From positions 1,997 through 10,072 of the forward strand of contig DLUN01000204.1 of assembly GCA_003444615.1 (NCBI GenBank): a DNA stretch of 8,076 nucleotides. Direction: 5' to 3'. The stretch is from Syntrophomonas sp. GTDB taxonomy: Bacteria > Bacillota > Syntrophomonadia > Syntrophomonadales > Syntrophomonadaceae. This document shows positions 1 through 5,634 of the stretch, piece by piece (the first letter of the stretch is position 1; every line of letters starts with the position of its first letter). The translations under genes and the position numbers were made by a program. Under the pieces are notes generated by a model. The model was not told where the DNA came from. It saw only the letters and a program-made list of their open reading frames with translations, and ran no database searches.

Positions 1-1044
1 AGAATCAGCCGCCGAGCCCCGACCGGCATAGCGAATACCTTGACGGCGGGCAAACTGAACCAAATCCCACACCAGCAGGAAGTAATCGGCAAAACCCATT
101 TGCTCAATAATTCCCAGTTCATAATCTAGACGCTGCTGTACCCTGGGAGTAATTTTTCCATAACGCTCCCGGGCTCCCGCATAACTAAGTGAACGCAGGT
201 AAGCGATGGCAGTTCCCCCGGGAGGGGAAGGAAAACAGGGGAAATGCACCTGAGCGTTACTTAAAACATCCTGGCATTGTTCAGCGATTACAGCGGCGTT
301 AGACAGAGCCCGGGGGCAAAAGTGAAACCGTTCCTCCATAGCAGCACCGGACTTTAAGTACTGTTCAGCGTTAAGAGGACGGGCTGGGTGAACGTCATCT
401 ACCCGTAGCAGGTGGTTAACACAGGTCAGCAGATCATGTACCATGAAATCCTGGCGTTCTGCATAGTGGACATTATTAGTGGCTACCGGTTCCAGATCCA
501 GGTAGCCGGCCAGCTGCATAAGTTCATAGTTGAGGCGGCGATTACCGGGTAGCAGAGTGTCCTGCATTTCTATATAAAAGTTCTCTTTGCCCAGCATATC
601 CCGGTAGTGCCGGGCACATTCCAGAGCCTGCCGATAGTGTCCCTTGAGGATGAGGGCGGGAATTTGTCCCCGGCGGCAGCCGGACAGTACCAGGACATCT
701 TCTATTTCCGCCATCCAGTTGGGATCCAAACAGGGCTTGCCCCGGGGATTAGATAGATGGCTGCGGGTCAGCAGGCGGCACAGGGAAGCATACCCCCGGG
801 CATTACGGGCAATCAAAGTCAAGTGATAACCTCCGGGAAGCTCTGCTTCCGTTCCTTGGATGGGCTTGATGCCTGCCCGGGAGGCGGCCTGATGGAATTT
901 AACCGCCGCGGAAACATTGTTGTGGTCAGTTATGGCCAGAGCGGGCATATCCAGCTGGGCAGCGCGCTCTACCAGGGCTTCAATGGAACTGGCCCCATCC
1001 AGGAAGGAAAAAGGGCTGTGGGTATGCAGGTGAACGAATTCCAT
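1..1044 (-). CDS. dnaE2: DNA polymerase III alpha subunit, DnaE2/ImuC-type (3' end off window)
   Basis: Only the first 348 residues are present; the rest continues beyond base 1. The start at 1044 follows a strong GGAGGTGA ribosome binding site (1049-1056). I translated the minus strand by hand. An N-terminal PHP domain (about residues 1-200) shows HLHTHS (5-10), ITDHNN (38-43), GIKPIQG (58-64) and VATNNVHY (187-194). Residues 317-348 match the start of the C-family polymerase palm, ending in GRGSA (341-345), a conserved nucleotide-phosphate-binding segment. The catalytic aspartates would lie outside the window. Family knowledge: C-family polymerases synthesise DNA. I call it the damage-inducible DnaE2/ImuC paralogue, rather than the replicative DnaE, because it lies downstream of imuB and a DUF6504 gene on the same strand, under LexA boxes. 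The PHP metal-site residues look better preserved than in typical proteobacterial DnaE2, so proofreading or phosphatase activity stays open. A housekeeping DnaE cannot be excluded from this half alone. Confidence 0.88.
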   Translation of the reverse strand, partial: MEFVHLHTHSPFSFLDGASSIEALVERAAQLDMPALAITDHNNVSAAVKFHQAASRAGIKPIQGTEAELPGGYHLTLIARNARGYASLCRLLTRSHLSNPRGKPCLDPNWMAEIEDVLVLSGCRRGQIPALILKGHYRQALECARHYRDMLGKENFYIEMQDTLLPGNRRLNYELMQLAGYLDLEPVATNNVHYAERQDFMVHDLLTCVNHLLRVDDVHPARPLNAEQYLKSGAAMEERFHFCPRALSNAAVIAEQCQDVLSNAQVHFPCFPSPPGGTAIAYLRSLSYAGARERYGKITPRVQQRLDYELGIIEQMGFADYFLLVWDLVQFARRQGIRYAGRGSAADS

Positions 1045-1073
1045 CTTTTCACCTCCATCTTGTATGTCATCGC

Positions 1074-1110
1074 ACCCTACGGGTACTCCTGATGTACCCT
1101 ATCGGGTACA
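1074..1110. promoter_or_regulatory. Tandem TACCC/GGGTA palindromes upstream of dnaE2 (possible operator)
   Basis: Two similar dyads lie 30-66 bases upstream of the dnaE2 start codon. The first is ACCC-TAC-GGGT (1074-1084); the second is TGTACCC-TATC-GGGTACA (1093-1110), a perfect 7-bp inverted repeat. Their centres are about 22 bp apart, close to two helical turns, as expected for paired repressor sites. The pattern resembles operators of CsoR/FrmR-family repressors (B. subtilis CsoR binds a TACCCTACGGGGGTA-type site), but no such regulator gene is in the window. They may instead be part of the neighbouring palindromic repeat. Read as RNA, both would form small hairpins before the ribosome binding site. 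Confidence 0.35.
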
Positions 1111-1117
1111 ACTTGGG

Positions 1118-1204
1118 TTGCGAGGAGCGCAGCGACGTGGCGATCTATTAACTCAAACCGTAAATAGGCATAGAGGTTGCCACGCCTTCGGCTCGCCATT
1201 ATCA
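1118..1204. repeat. Degenerate palindromic intergenic repeat (MITE-like)
   Basis: The left arm (1118-1146) begins TTGCGAGGAGCGCAGCGACG and runs through TGGCGATCT. The right arm (1172-1204) is an imperfect inverted copy containing GGTTGCCACGCC, CGGCTCGCC and ATTATCA. The shared inverted core is GCGAG...CGTGGC / GCCACG...CTCGC. From memory, closely similar palindromes (CATTGCGAGGAGCG...GTGGCAATC) occur as multi-copy intergenic repeats in many bacterial genomes. The outer TGTCA-type ends expected for that class are decayed here, so this copy looks old. No coding frame in it is convincing. Confidence 0.5.
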
Positions 1205-1426
1205 CCTGAAAAACAGGCCATGATAAATGCAAATCACTCATAGCCAGTAAGTTCACCATGCGCACCTGTTTCGTCGTCACGATATAGTAACGGCTCGATG
1301 TGCGACTCAGGGGGTACCGGGCTAAACAAAACATCCTGTTTTGGTAGCCCTCTTGGGACATCCTGTCCCGCGCCCCCCGACCTTCGCCCATCTTCACCGA
1401 CTATATCGGACTCCTCCACCAAGGTG
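1200..1426 (-). ncRNA. Candidate structured RNA between DUF6504 gene and dnaE2
   Basis: The stretch is unusually rich in nested inverted repeats (plus coordinates). CACC/GGTG: 1417-1420/1423-1426. CCGA/TCGG: 1397-1400/1406-1409. GGGACA/TGTCCC around TCC: 1355-1369. CAAAACA/TGTTTTG around TCC: 1327-1343, inside GGGCTA/TAGCCC (1319-1324/1345-1350). A GGGGG/CCCCC pair (1310-1314/1373-1377) encloses the last two and gives a three-way junction. CGCAC/GTGCG (1261-1265/1300-1304) encloses CGTCAC/GTAACG (1275-1280/1287-1292). A further CCTG/CAGG hairpin extended by TATCA/TGATA lies at 1200-1225. Minus is the likely strand because a promoter-like sequence precedes it and the flanking operon runs that way; read so, both central hairpins present ACA-GGA-TGT. 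Overlapping reading frames of 65 and 106 codons run through the hairpins and resemble no protein I know. Candidates are a small regulatory RNA, a CsrA-binding RNA, or a HEARO/omega-RNA-like or other palindromic element. The identity is unknown. Confidence 0.4.
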
Positions 1427-1453
1427 CTCATGGTAAACCTACTGGCATGATAC

Positions 1454-1481
1454 TATTTAATTAAGAGGTATTTCACAGCAA
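1454..1481 (-). promoter_or_regulatory. Possible sigma-A promoter before the structured element
   Basis: On the minus strand, TTGCTG (1476-1481) is followed after 16 bp by TAAATA (1454-1459) in an AT-rich stretch. Transcription would start near 1447, about 20 bases before the first hairpin of the structured region. It could drive that region and, by read-through, dnaE2. The match is moderate and rests on sequence alone. Confidence 0.3.
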
Positions 1482-1559
1482 TGGCACATCCGGAATCTTC
1501 CATTTCACGGCACTAAAGATGACTGAACCGGGAAGCTTAAGGTGTGGCGAAAGACACCA

Positions 1560-1808
1560 TCAATCATAAACCTTATACAGCACCCAGTTATGAGTTTCCA
1601 TATCGCAGTAAATTTCCACAACCGCCCCATTATCCAGGGATAAGCGGTAAAAGAGTTTCTCACTTTCACCTTCCCACCAGCAACCGGTGTCACGCCAGCA
1701 GTCCAGAACCTGCTCCACCTGTGCAGTCTGCTGGTCCTTTTGCAGGTAAAAAGGTGAGCCCTGATCATCACAGCTTACCTGTAAAGTTTGGTGCCGCAGC
1801 TTACTCAT
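1560..1808 (-). CDS. DUF6504-like small protein of the ImuB/DnaE2 cassette
   Basis: This 82-residue soluble protein has no signal peptide or membrane segment. The central and C-terminal pattern VEQVLDCWRDTGCWWEGE...FYRL...VVEIYCDMETHNWVLYKVYD matches what I know of the DUF6504 family (VLDrWRetGrWWeGe...YRv...yeLYrD...W.LyrvyD). Members typically sit next to imuB and dnaE2 in Gram-positive mutasome clusters. The start codon overlaps the imuB stop in an ATGA (1805-1808), so the two are translationally coupled and probably made in similar amounts. Its biochemical role is unknown. By inference it is an accessory factor of the translesion complex, since it is encoded with the ImuB adaptor and under the same LexA control. 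The family call comes from remembered motif similarity, not a search. Confidence 0.75.
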   Translation of the reverse strand: MSKLRHQTLQVSCDDQGSPFYLQKDQQTAQVEQVLDCWRDTGCWWEGESEKLFYRLSLDNGAVVEIYCDMETHNWVLYKVYD

Positions 1809-2842
1809 GGGGATTCAGTCCTCCAGGGGTCCCATAGGGCCAGTACCTGTTCCCGCCGGGCGATAGCTACTCCCCGGGTTAAAAAACCGGGAAAGCGATT
1901 TTCCAGGCGCATTAGAGCGTGATCCAGGCGGGGTTTTTCCTCTGCGGAGGAAATGGGGTGATAGCTGAACAAATCCGGCTGAGACCAGGACAGGGGAGCA
2001 AGCTGATCCAGAATAATGGTCAGTCCGGTTATCCGGCATTCGGTTTCGTACTGAGCCATTATGCTTTTGGAAAGTCCCTCCAGAACATGGCGTAAAAACT
2101 GTTCTTCCTGACTGCCTGCCTGCAGTGATCGTTGGGCCTGGTCTTTATAAGAGTCCCGCTGTAGTTCCAGACTAATTCGCTGGCAGACGGAGTTCTTGCG
2201 GCGCAGCTGGGCGGCCAGCTGCGCTGCTGCTTGATGAAGGATCTGCTGTACAGATAGTTCATTATCCAGGGCAGATTCAAAATTATGCTGATACAGCATC
2301 CGGGAAGGGGGATAAAGGCCGATAACGGGAGTATGATCGATTCCCCGGGCCAGATTGGAGATGTGCAGCCCTTCTTCTCCCAGCATCCGTACCAACTCAT
2401 AAGAAGGGAGGGCGGCAATGTCTCCTATACAACTAAAACCAGCACGGCGCAGTTTTTTTATCTGGACAGGCCTCAGGGGATAGAGACCTTCCAGGGGCAA
2501 AGAGGCCAGGAAAGGGGCTTCCCGTTGGGGGAGAATCTCTATCAGCTTTCCCTCTGCCCAGCTGTGGAGCCGATAATCCTTGGGCCGGGTTGAAGAGGGC
2601 AGGTCAGGGGTGACCGCGGCTATACGTGCAGCCAGGCGGCTGGCGGCCATTCCTATTCTGATATAACCCTTTGCGCAAGAGCCCAGCCTTGTGATTTGCT
2701 CTCTATTGATCCTACAGCCGGTTAAGTCTAAATAAACCCCCTGGATATCGCTGGGTTCCACCAGGGGAGTGAGATCCAGACAGGCGTTATAAAAATCATC
2801 GCTCAGTGGTTTTGAACTAAACCAAAAAGTAATGCGGCGCAT
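1805..2842 (-). CDS. imuB: ImuB-type catalytically inactive Y-family polymerase homologue
   Basis: 345 residues. It aligns with Y-family (DinB) polymerases from within the palm onward. YLDLTGC (37-43) matches the YLDvTg of motif SIDEAYLD, and IRIGMAASRLAARIAA (61-76) matches the csvGiapnKllAKiAS segment. Residues 117-170 hold the helix-hairpin-helix region, including LRRAGFSCIGDIAALP. The little-finger-like part follows to about 290. The first ~70 residues of a normal palm, with the DxDxF motif, are absent, and the SIDEAY acidic pair is replaced by Q34-G35, so polymerase activity is not expected. QPDLF (288-292) fits the beta-clamp-binding pentamer. These traits fit ImuB, which tethers DnaE2/ImuC to the sliding clamp during SOS mutagenesis. 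The start at 2842 has GGAGG at 2848-2852, and an in-frame stop at 2900-2902 rules out a longer N-terminus. It is the first gene of the LexA-box cassette and overlaps the next by 4 nt. Confidence 0.85.
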   Translation of the reverse strand: MRRITFWFSSKPLSDDFYNACLDLTPLVEPSDIQGVYLDLTGCRINREQITRLGSCAKGYIRIGMAASRLAARIAAVTPDLPSSTRPKDYRLHSWAEGKLIEILPQREAPFLASLPLEGLYPLRPVQIKKLRRAGFSCIGDIAALPSYELVRMLGEEGLHISNLARGIDHTPVIGLYPPSRMLYQHNFESALDNELSVQQILHQAAAQLAAQLRRKNSVCQRISLELQRDSYKDQAQRSLQAGSQEEQFLRHVLEGLSKSIMAQYETECRITGLTIILDQLAPLSWSQPDLFSYHPISSAEEKPRLDHALMRLENRFPGFLTRGVAIARREQVLALWDPWRTESP

Positions 2843-2851
2843 GGCATCCTC

Positions 2852-2865
2852 CGAACATTTGTTCT
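2852..2865. promoter_or_regulatory. LexA (SOS) box 1
   Basis: CGAACATTTGTTCT holds a perfect GAAC-N4-GTTC core (2853-2864), the Firmicutes LexA/DinR operator. It abuts the imuB ribosome binding site (2848-2852) and lies downstream of the likely transcription start, so bound LexA would block elongation or promoter clearance. Confidence 0.9.
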
Positions 2866-2873
2866 GTGTAATT

Positions 2874-2903
2874 ATCCTACACCAGAACAGACGTTCTGGT
2901 CAA
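2874..2903 (-). promoter_or_regulatory. Probable sigma-A promoter of the imuB-DUF6504-dnaE2 cassette
   Basis: On the minus strand, TTGACC (2898-2903, one mismatch to TTGACA) is followed after 18 bp by TAGGAT (2874-2879). The core of LexA box 2 fills most of the spacer and box 1 lies just downstream, an arrangement that explains tight SOS repression. The leader would be about 25 nt. Confidence 0.65.
2881..2900. promoter_or_regulatory. LexA (SOS) box 2
   Basis: This is a perfect 20-bp palindrome: ACCAGAAC and GTTCTGGT separated by AGAC. It contains the GAAC-N4-GTTC LexA core at 2885-2896 and lies between the -35 and -10 of the imuB promoter. Its centre is 32 bp from that of box 1, about three helical turns, so two LexA dimers would lie on the same face. 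Confidence 0.9.
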
Positions 2904-2926
2904 CTGGGAAAAGCAGGGGAATTACC

Positions 2927-2956
2927 GGATAGGGATGGGAGAAAACGGCCAAAATA
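2927..2956 (+). promoter_or_regulatory. Possible sigma-G promoter of the ger operon
   Basis: GGATA (2927-2931) and CAAAATA (2950-2956) are separated by 18 bp. Each is one mismatch from forespore sigma-G elements (about GYATR and CATNNTA). Transcription would start near 2963, just before the gerA ribosome binding site at 2971-2975. Germination receptor operons are sigma-G dependent in Bacillus, which supports the reading, but the match alone is weak. Confidence 0.35.
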
Positions 2957-2984
2957 TATAAAACTTACCTGGAGGAAGCAGAAT

Positions 2985-4547
2985 ATGGCATCGTTTCTCA
3001 ACCGCCTCTGGGGCAGGCGCAAGGCACCTGCCTATAAACTACCTAACCAGCAAAAGAGTGACAAATTGGGCGCCAGTTTAGACAGTAAGAAAAAAATCCT
3101 CGATCCATACGTGCAGAAGAACCGGGATATTATTTTCCGGGAGATCACTATAAAGGCTGATCCAAGGCGGCGGGCAGCCGTAGTCTACCTGGAAGGGAGG
3201 GTAGACAAGCAGGTTCTTTATGAAGAGATATTCAAGAGCTTGATGCTGGAAAGCGATGCAGGGACTTTGCAGCAGGGAGCCGCTAATCAAATCATTGATA
3301 AGATTTCTCATACCTGTTTGACTATTGGCGAGATCAAAAAAGTGAACTTAGTCCAGGACATGATCCATGCACTTTTTGATGGTTTAACTCTGGTGATGGT
3401 AGATGGGATGCCAGAAGTGCTGGCCATAAACATTACCGGAGGGGTACAGCGGACTCCTGATGAGCCGCCGGTGGAAAAAACCCTGCGTGGTTCCCGGGAA
3501 GGATTTATCGAAGATCTGTCAGTTAATATATCCATGATCCGCCGCCGGTTGCGGGATCCTAACCTGGTGATAGAGAAAACCATCGTGGGGAGAAGGACCC
3601 GCACCGACGTAGCCATTCTGTATATTGAAGATATTGCTGATCCAGAGATCGTGCGCAATATTAGGGACAAAATTAACCGAATTGATATTGATGGTATTTC
3701 TGCTATTGGTTATATTGAACAATTCTTAAGTGATAATCATTATTCCCCCTTCCCTCAGTTTAAGTCCAGCGAACGGCCCGACAAGGTAGTTGCAGAACTG
3801 CTGGAAGGGCGGGTGGCCATTATGGCATCGGGTACCCCCTGGGTTCTAATAGCTCCTGCTTTGTTTGTCAGTTTCCTGCAGGCTTCAGAAGACTACTATG
3901 ATCGCCCTATGGTAGCTAACTTTAACCGGCTGTCCCGTTATCTGGGCTACATTCTGGCGGTATCCTTACCGGCCCTGTACATATCTTTATTAAGCTTCCA
4001 ACCGGAATTGATACCCTATGAACTATTCGTTATATTGGCCCAGGCCCGCTCCCAGGTTCCCTTTCCGGTACTGGTGGAAGTTTTGATCCAGGAAATCATT
4101 ATTCAATTGGTGGTGGAAACGGGACTGCGCTTGCCCGCCAATATTGGCCAAACTGTAGGTGTGGTGGCGGGAATCGTGCTGGGACAGGCTGCTATCAGTG
4201 CCAATATTGCCAGTCCGGCTATTATCATAGTTATTACCATTACCACTATCGCCACCTTTGCCCTGCCTAACTACAGTATGATTCTGGCCACCCGCTTGAT
4301 TCGTATTCTGTTTATATTGGCAACGGCGGTTTTTGGCCTATTTGGCTTTTCTCTGGGCTGGTTCATTTTAATAACTCACCTGGTTAGCCTGGAAAGCGTT
4401 GGAGTTCCTTATTTTACCCCCTTTGGACCGGTGCGCTTTGGTGATCTGCAGGATACGCTGTTCAGAGGCTTTATCTATCGACTCAAATACCGTCCTCAAT
4501 CTATTCCAGTAATGGATCGGCAACGGCAGGGACAGCAGAATGGATAG
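2985..4547 (+). CDS. gerAA: GerA-family spore germination receptor, A subunit
   Basis: 520 residues, normal for GerAA/GerBA/GerKA proteins. It is the A subunit of a nutrient germinant receptor in the spore inner membrane. A long cytosolic N-terminal domain (about 1-280) includes the family block PDEPPVEKTLRGSREGF (158-174) followed by an arginine-rich RRRLRDP. A conserved segment around ERPDKVVAELLEGRVAI (263-279) and SGTPWVLIAPALF leads into the membrane part. Hydrophobic segments lie at about 284-302, 319-338, 386-404, 408-428 and 438-466, and a basic C-terminal tail follows. I chose the ATG at 2985, with GGAGG nine bases upstream. The frame stays open back to 2832, but that start has no ribosome binding site, overlaps imuB and would run through the LexA boxes. 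The 3' end overlaps the next gene by 8 nt. The paralogue type (GerA, GerB or GerK) and the germinant cannot be told. Confidence 0.95.
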   Translation: MASFLNRLWGRRKAPAYKLPNQQKSDKLGASLDSKKKILDPYVQKNRDIIFREITIKADPRRRAAVVYLEGRVDKQVLYEEIFKSLMLESDAGTLQQGAANQIIDKISHTCLTIGEIKKVNLVQDMIHALFDGLTLVMVDGMPEVLAINITGGVQRTPDEPPVEKTLRGSREGFIEDLSVNISMIRRRLRDPNLVIEKTIVGRRTRTDVAILYIEDIADPEIVRNIRDKINRIDIDGISAIGYIEQFLSDNHYSPFPQFKSSERPDKVVAELLEGRVAIMASGTPWVLIAPALFVSFLQASEDYYDRPMVANFNRLSRYLGYILAVSLPALYISLLSFQPELIPYELFVILAQARSQVPFPVLVEVLIQEIIIQLVVETGLRLPANIGQTVGVVAGIVLGQAAISANIASPAIIIVITITTIATFALPNYSMILATRLIRILFILATAVFGLFGFSLGWFILITHLVSLESVGVPYFTPFGPVRFGDLQDTLFRGFIYRLKYRPQSIPVMDRQRQGQQNG

Positions 4548-5634
4548 AACTCGCTTTGAAATAACCAGTAAACAGCTGATATTTATTATTGTGGGAACCC
4601 AGGTGGCCACCGCCATGCTGAGCCTCCCTCGAGTGGTGGCTGCAGAGGCCGGGCATCATGCCTGGCTGGCTGTGATTGTCGGAGCTGTTTTTCCCTTGGC
4701 AGCGGTTTTTTTGATAGTAGCGCTACTGAACCGTTTTCGGGATGCTGATTTTGCCAACGTCAGTCACCAGCTGTTTGGAAAATTTTTGGGTACTCTGCTG
4801 ATTTTGATTTTCGTGGGCTATGCGACAGTAGTCCAGTCAGTAGTAATAAGAATGTTTACGGAAATCACCTGCGTATTTATACTGCCCAGGACTCCCATCT
4901 GGGCAGTGTCCCTGGTCTGTACGTTAAGCGTGGTTTATGCCGTCAGCAAAGGAGCAAAAGTAATCGGCCGGCTCAATGAGTTTCTTTTTTACTTATTGAT
5001 TATTGACCTATTGATGATCATTGGCGCTGGAATCACCCAGGGCACTTATCTGAATTTACTGCCGGTAGGAGATGTTGATATTAATGGATTAATGCAGGGA
5101 AGTCTGAAGATAGTATACGCTTACGCCGGATGTGAAGTGCTGTTGGTTACTTATGCCATGGTTCAGCACCGGGGCGAAATCTTAAAAGCAGCCCTGATAG
5201 GGGAGGGCATTACTGTCTTGATATATTTAATGATAGTGGTAGTGGGACTGATGGTTTTCGGCCATGAAGGGCTGCAGTTTTTCACCTGGCCGGTTGTTAC
5301 TCTTCTGAAGATACCCTATTCTTCTGCCCTGGGCAGGTTGGAGCTGGTTTTCTTGCTGCTGTGGGTCACCCTGGGTGTCAGGCCAATTATGAATCTGAGT
5401 ATGTCGGCCAGCTACGCTTTTACGCGTGCTTTTAATCTGGACTTCAACCGCTATTATGCCTGGATAGTTCTGGGGGTGGGAGCGGGTATATATGTATTAT
5501 CCTTGCAACCGGATAACCTGCTGCAAGTCTTTGCCCTGGCTGACTATGTGGGTTACGCATTTATAGCCATTTCACTGGGCTACCCCCTGCTTTATCTTCT
5601 AGTTTCCGTACTGAGGAGGCAGAAAAGTTTATGA
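4540..5634 (+). CDS. gerAB: GerB-family spore germination receptor, permease-like B subunit
   Basis: A 364-residue integral membrane protein of the GerAB/APC-transporter superfamily, usual length. About ten hydrophobic segments are visible, roughly at 12-29, 41-62, 82-103, 118-135, 146-166, 185-205, 219-240, 262-282, 306-322 and 336-357. The opening ISSKQLIF-like motif appears as ITSKQLIFIIVGTQ (8-21), followed by MLSLPR (26-31), both typical of this family. In B. subtilis GerAB the homologous subunit binds the amino-acid germinant within its membrane pocket; the ligand here is unknown. The start lies inside the end of gerAA (8-nt overlap) with only a weak purine-rich CAGGGA upstream, suggesting translational coupling. 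The stop overlaps the next start in an ATGA. Confidence 0.94.
   Translation: MDRTRFEITSKQLIFIIVGTQVATAMLSLPRVVAAEAGHHAWLAVIVGAVFPLAAVFLIVALLNRFRDADFANVSHQLFGKFLGTLLILIFVGYATVVQSVVIRMFTEITCVFILPRTPIWAVSLVCTLSVVYAVSKGAKVIGRLNEFLFYLLIIDLLMIIGAGITQGTYLNLLPVGDVDINGLMQGSLKIVYAYAGCEVLLVTYAMVQHRGEILKAALIGEGITVLIYLMIVVVGLMVFGHEGLQFFTWPVVTLLKIPYSSALGRLELVFLLLWVTLGVRPIMNLSMSASYAFTRAFNLDFNRYYAWIVLGVGAGIYVLSLQPDNLLQVFALADYVGYAFIAISLGYPLLYLLVSVLRRQKSL

Noticed and set aside
1077..1397. 106-codon minus-strand frame as a gene
   Set aside because: It crosses the hairpins, the palindromic repeat and the dyads, has no ribosome binding site and resembles no known family.
1234..1431. 65-codon minus-strand frame as a real small protein
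   Set aside because: It has no clear ribosome binding site and runs straight through hairpin arms, so its sequence is dictated by inverted repeats. Kept as a possible structured RNA instead.
1541..1558. GGTGT/ACACC hairpin after the DUF6504 gene as a terminator
   Set aside because: The stem is only 5 bp with an 8-base loop, and no T run follows on the minus strand.
2832..2984. N-terminal extension of the GerA subunit by 51 residues (start at 2832)
   Set aside because: There is no ribosome binding site; the stretch overlaps imuB, crosses both LexA boxes and has no GerA-like sequence. The ATG at 2985 has a proper GGAGG.
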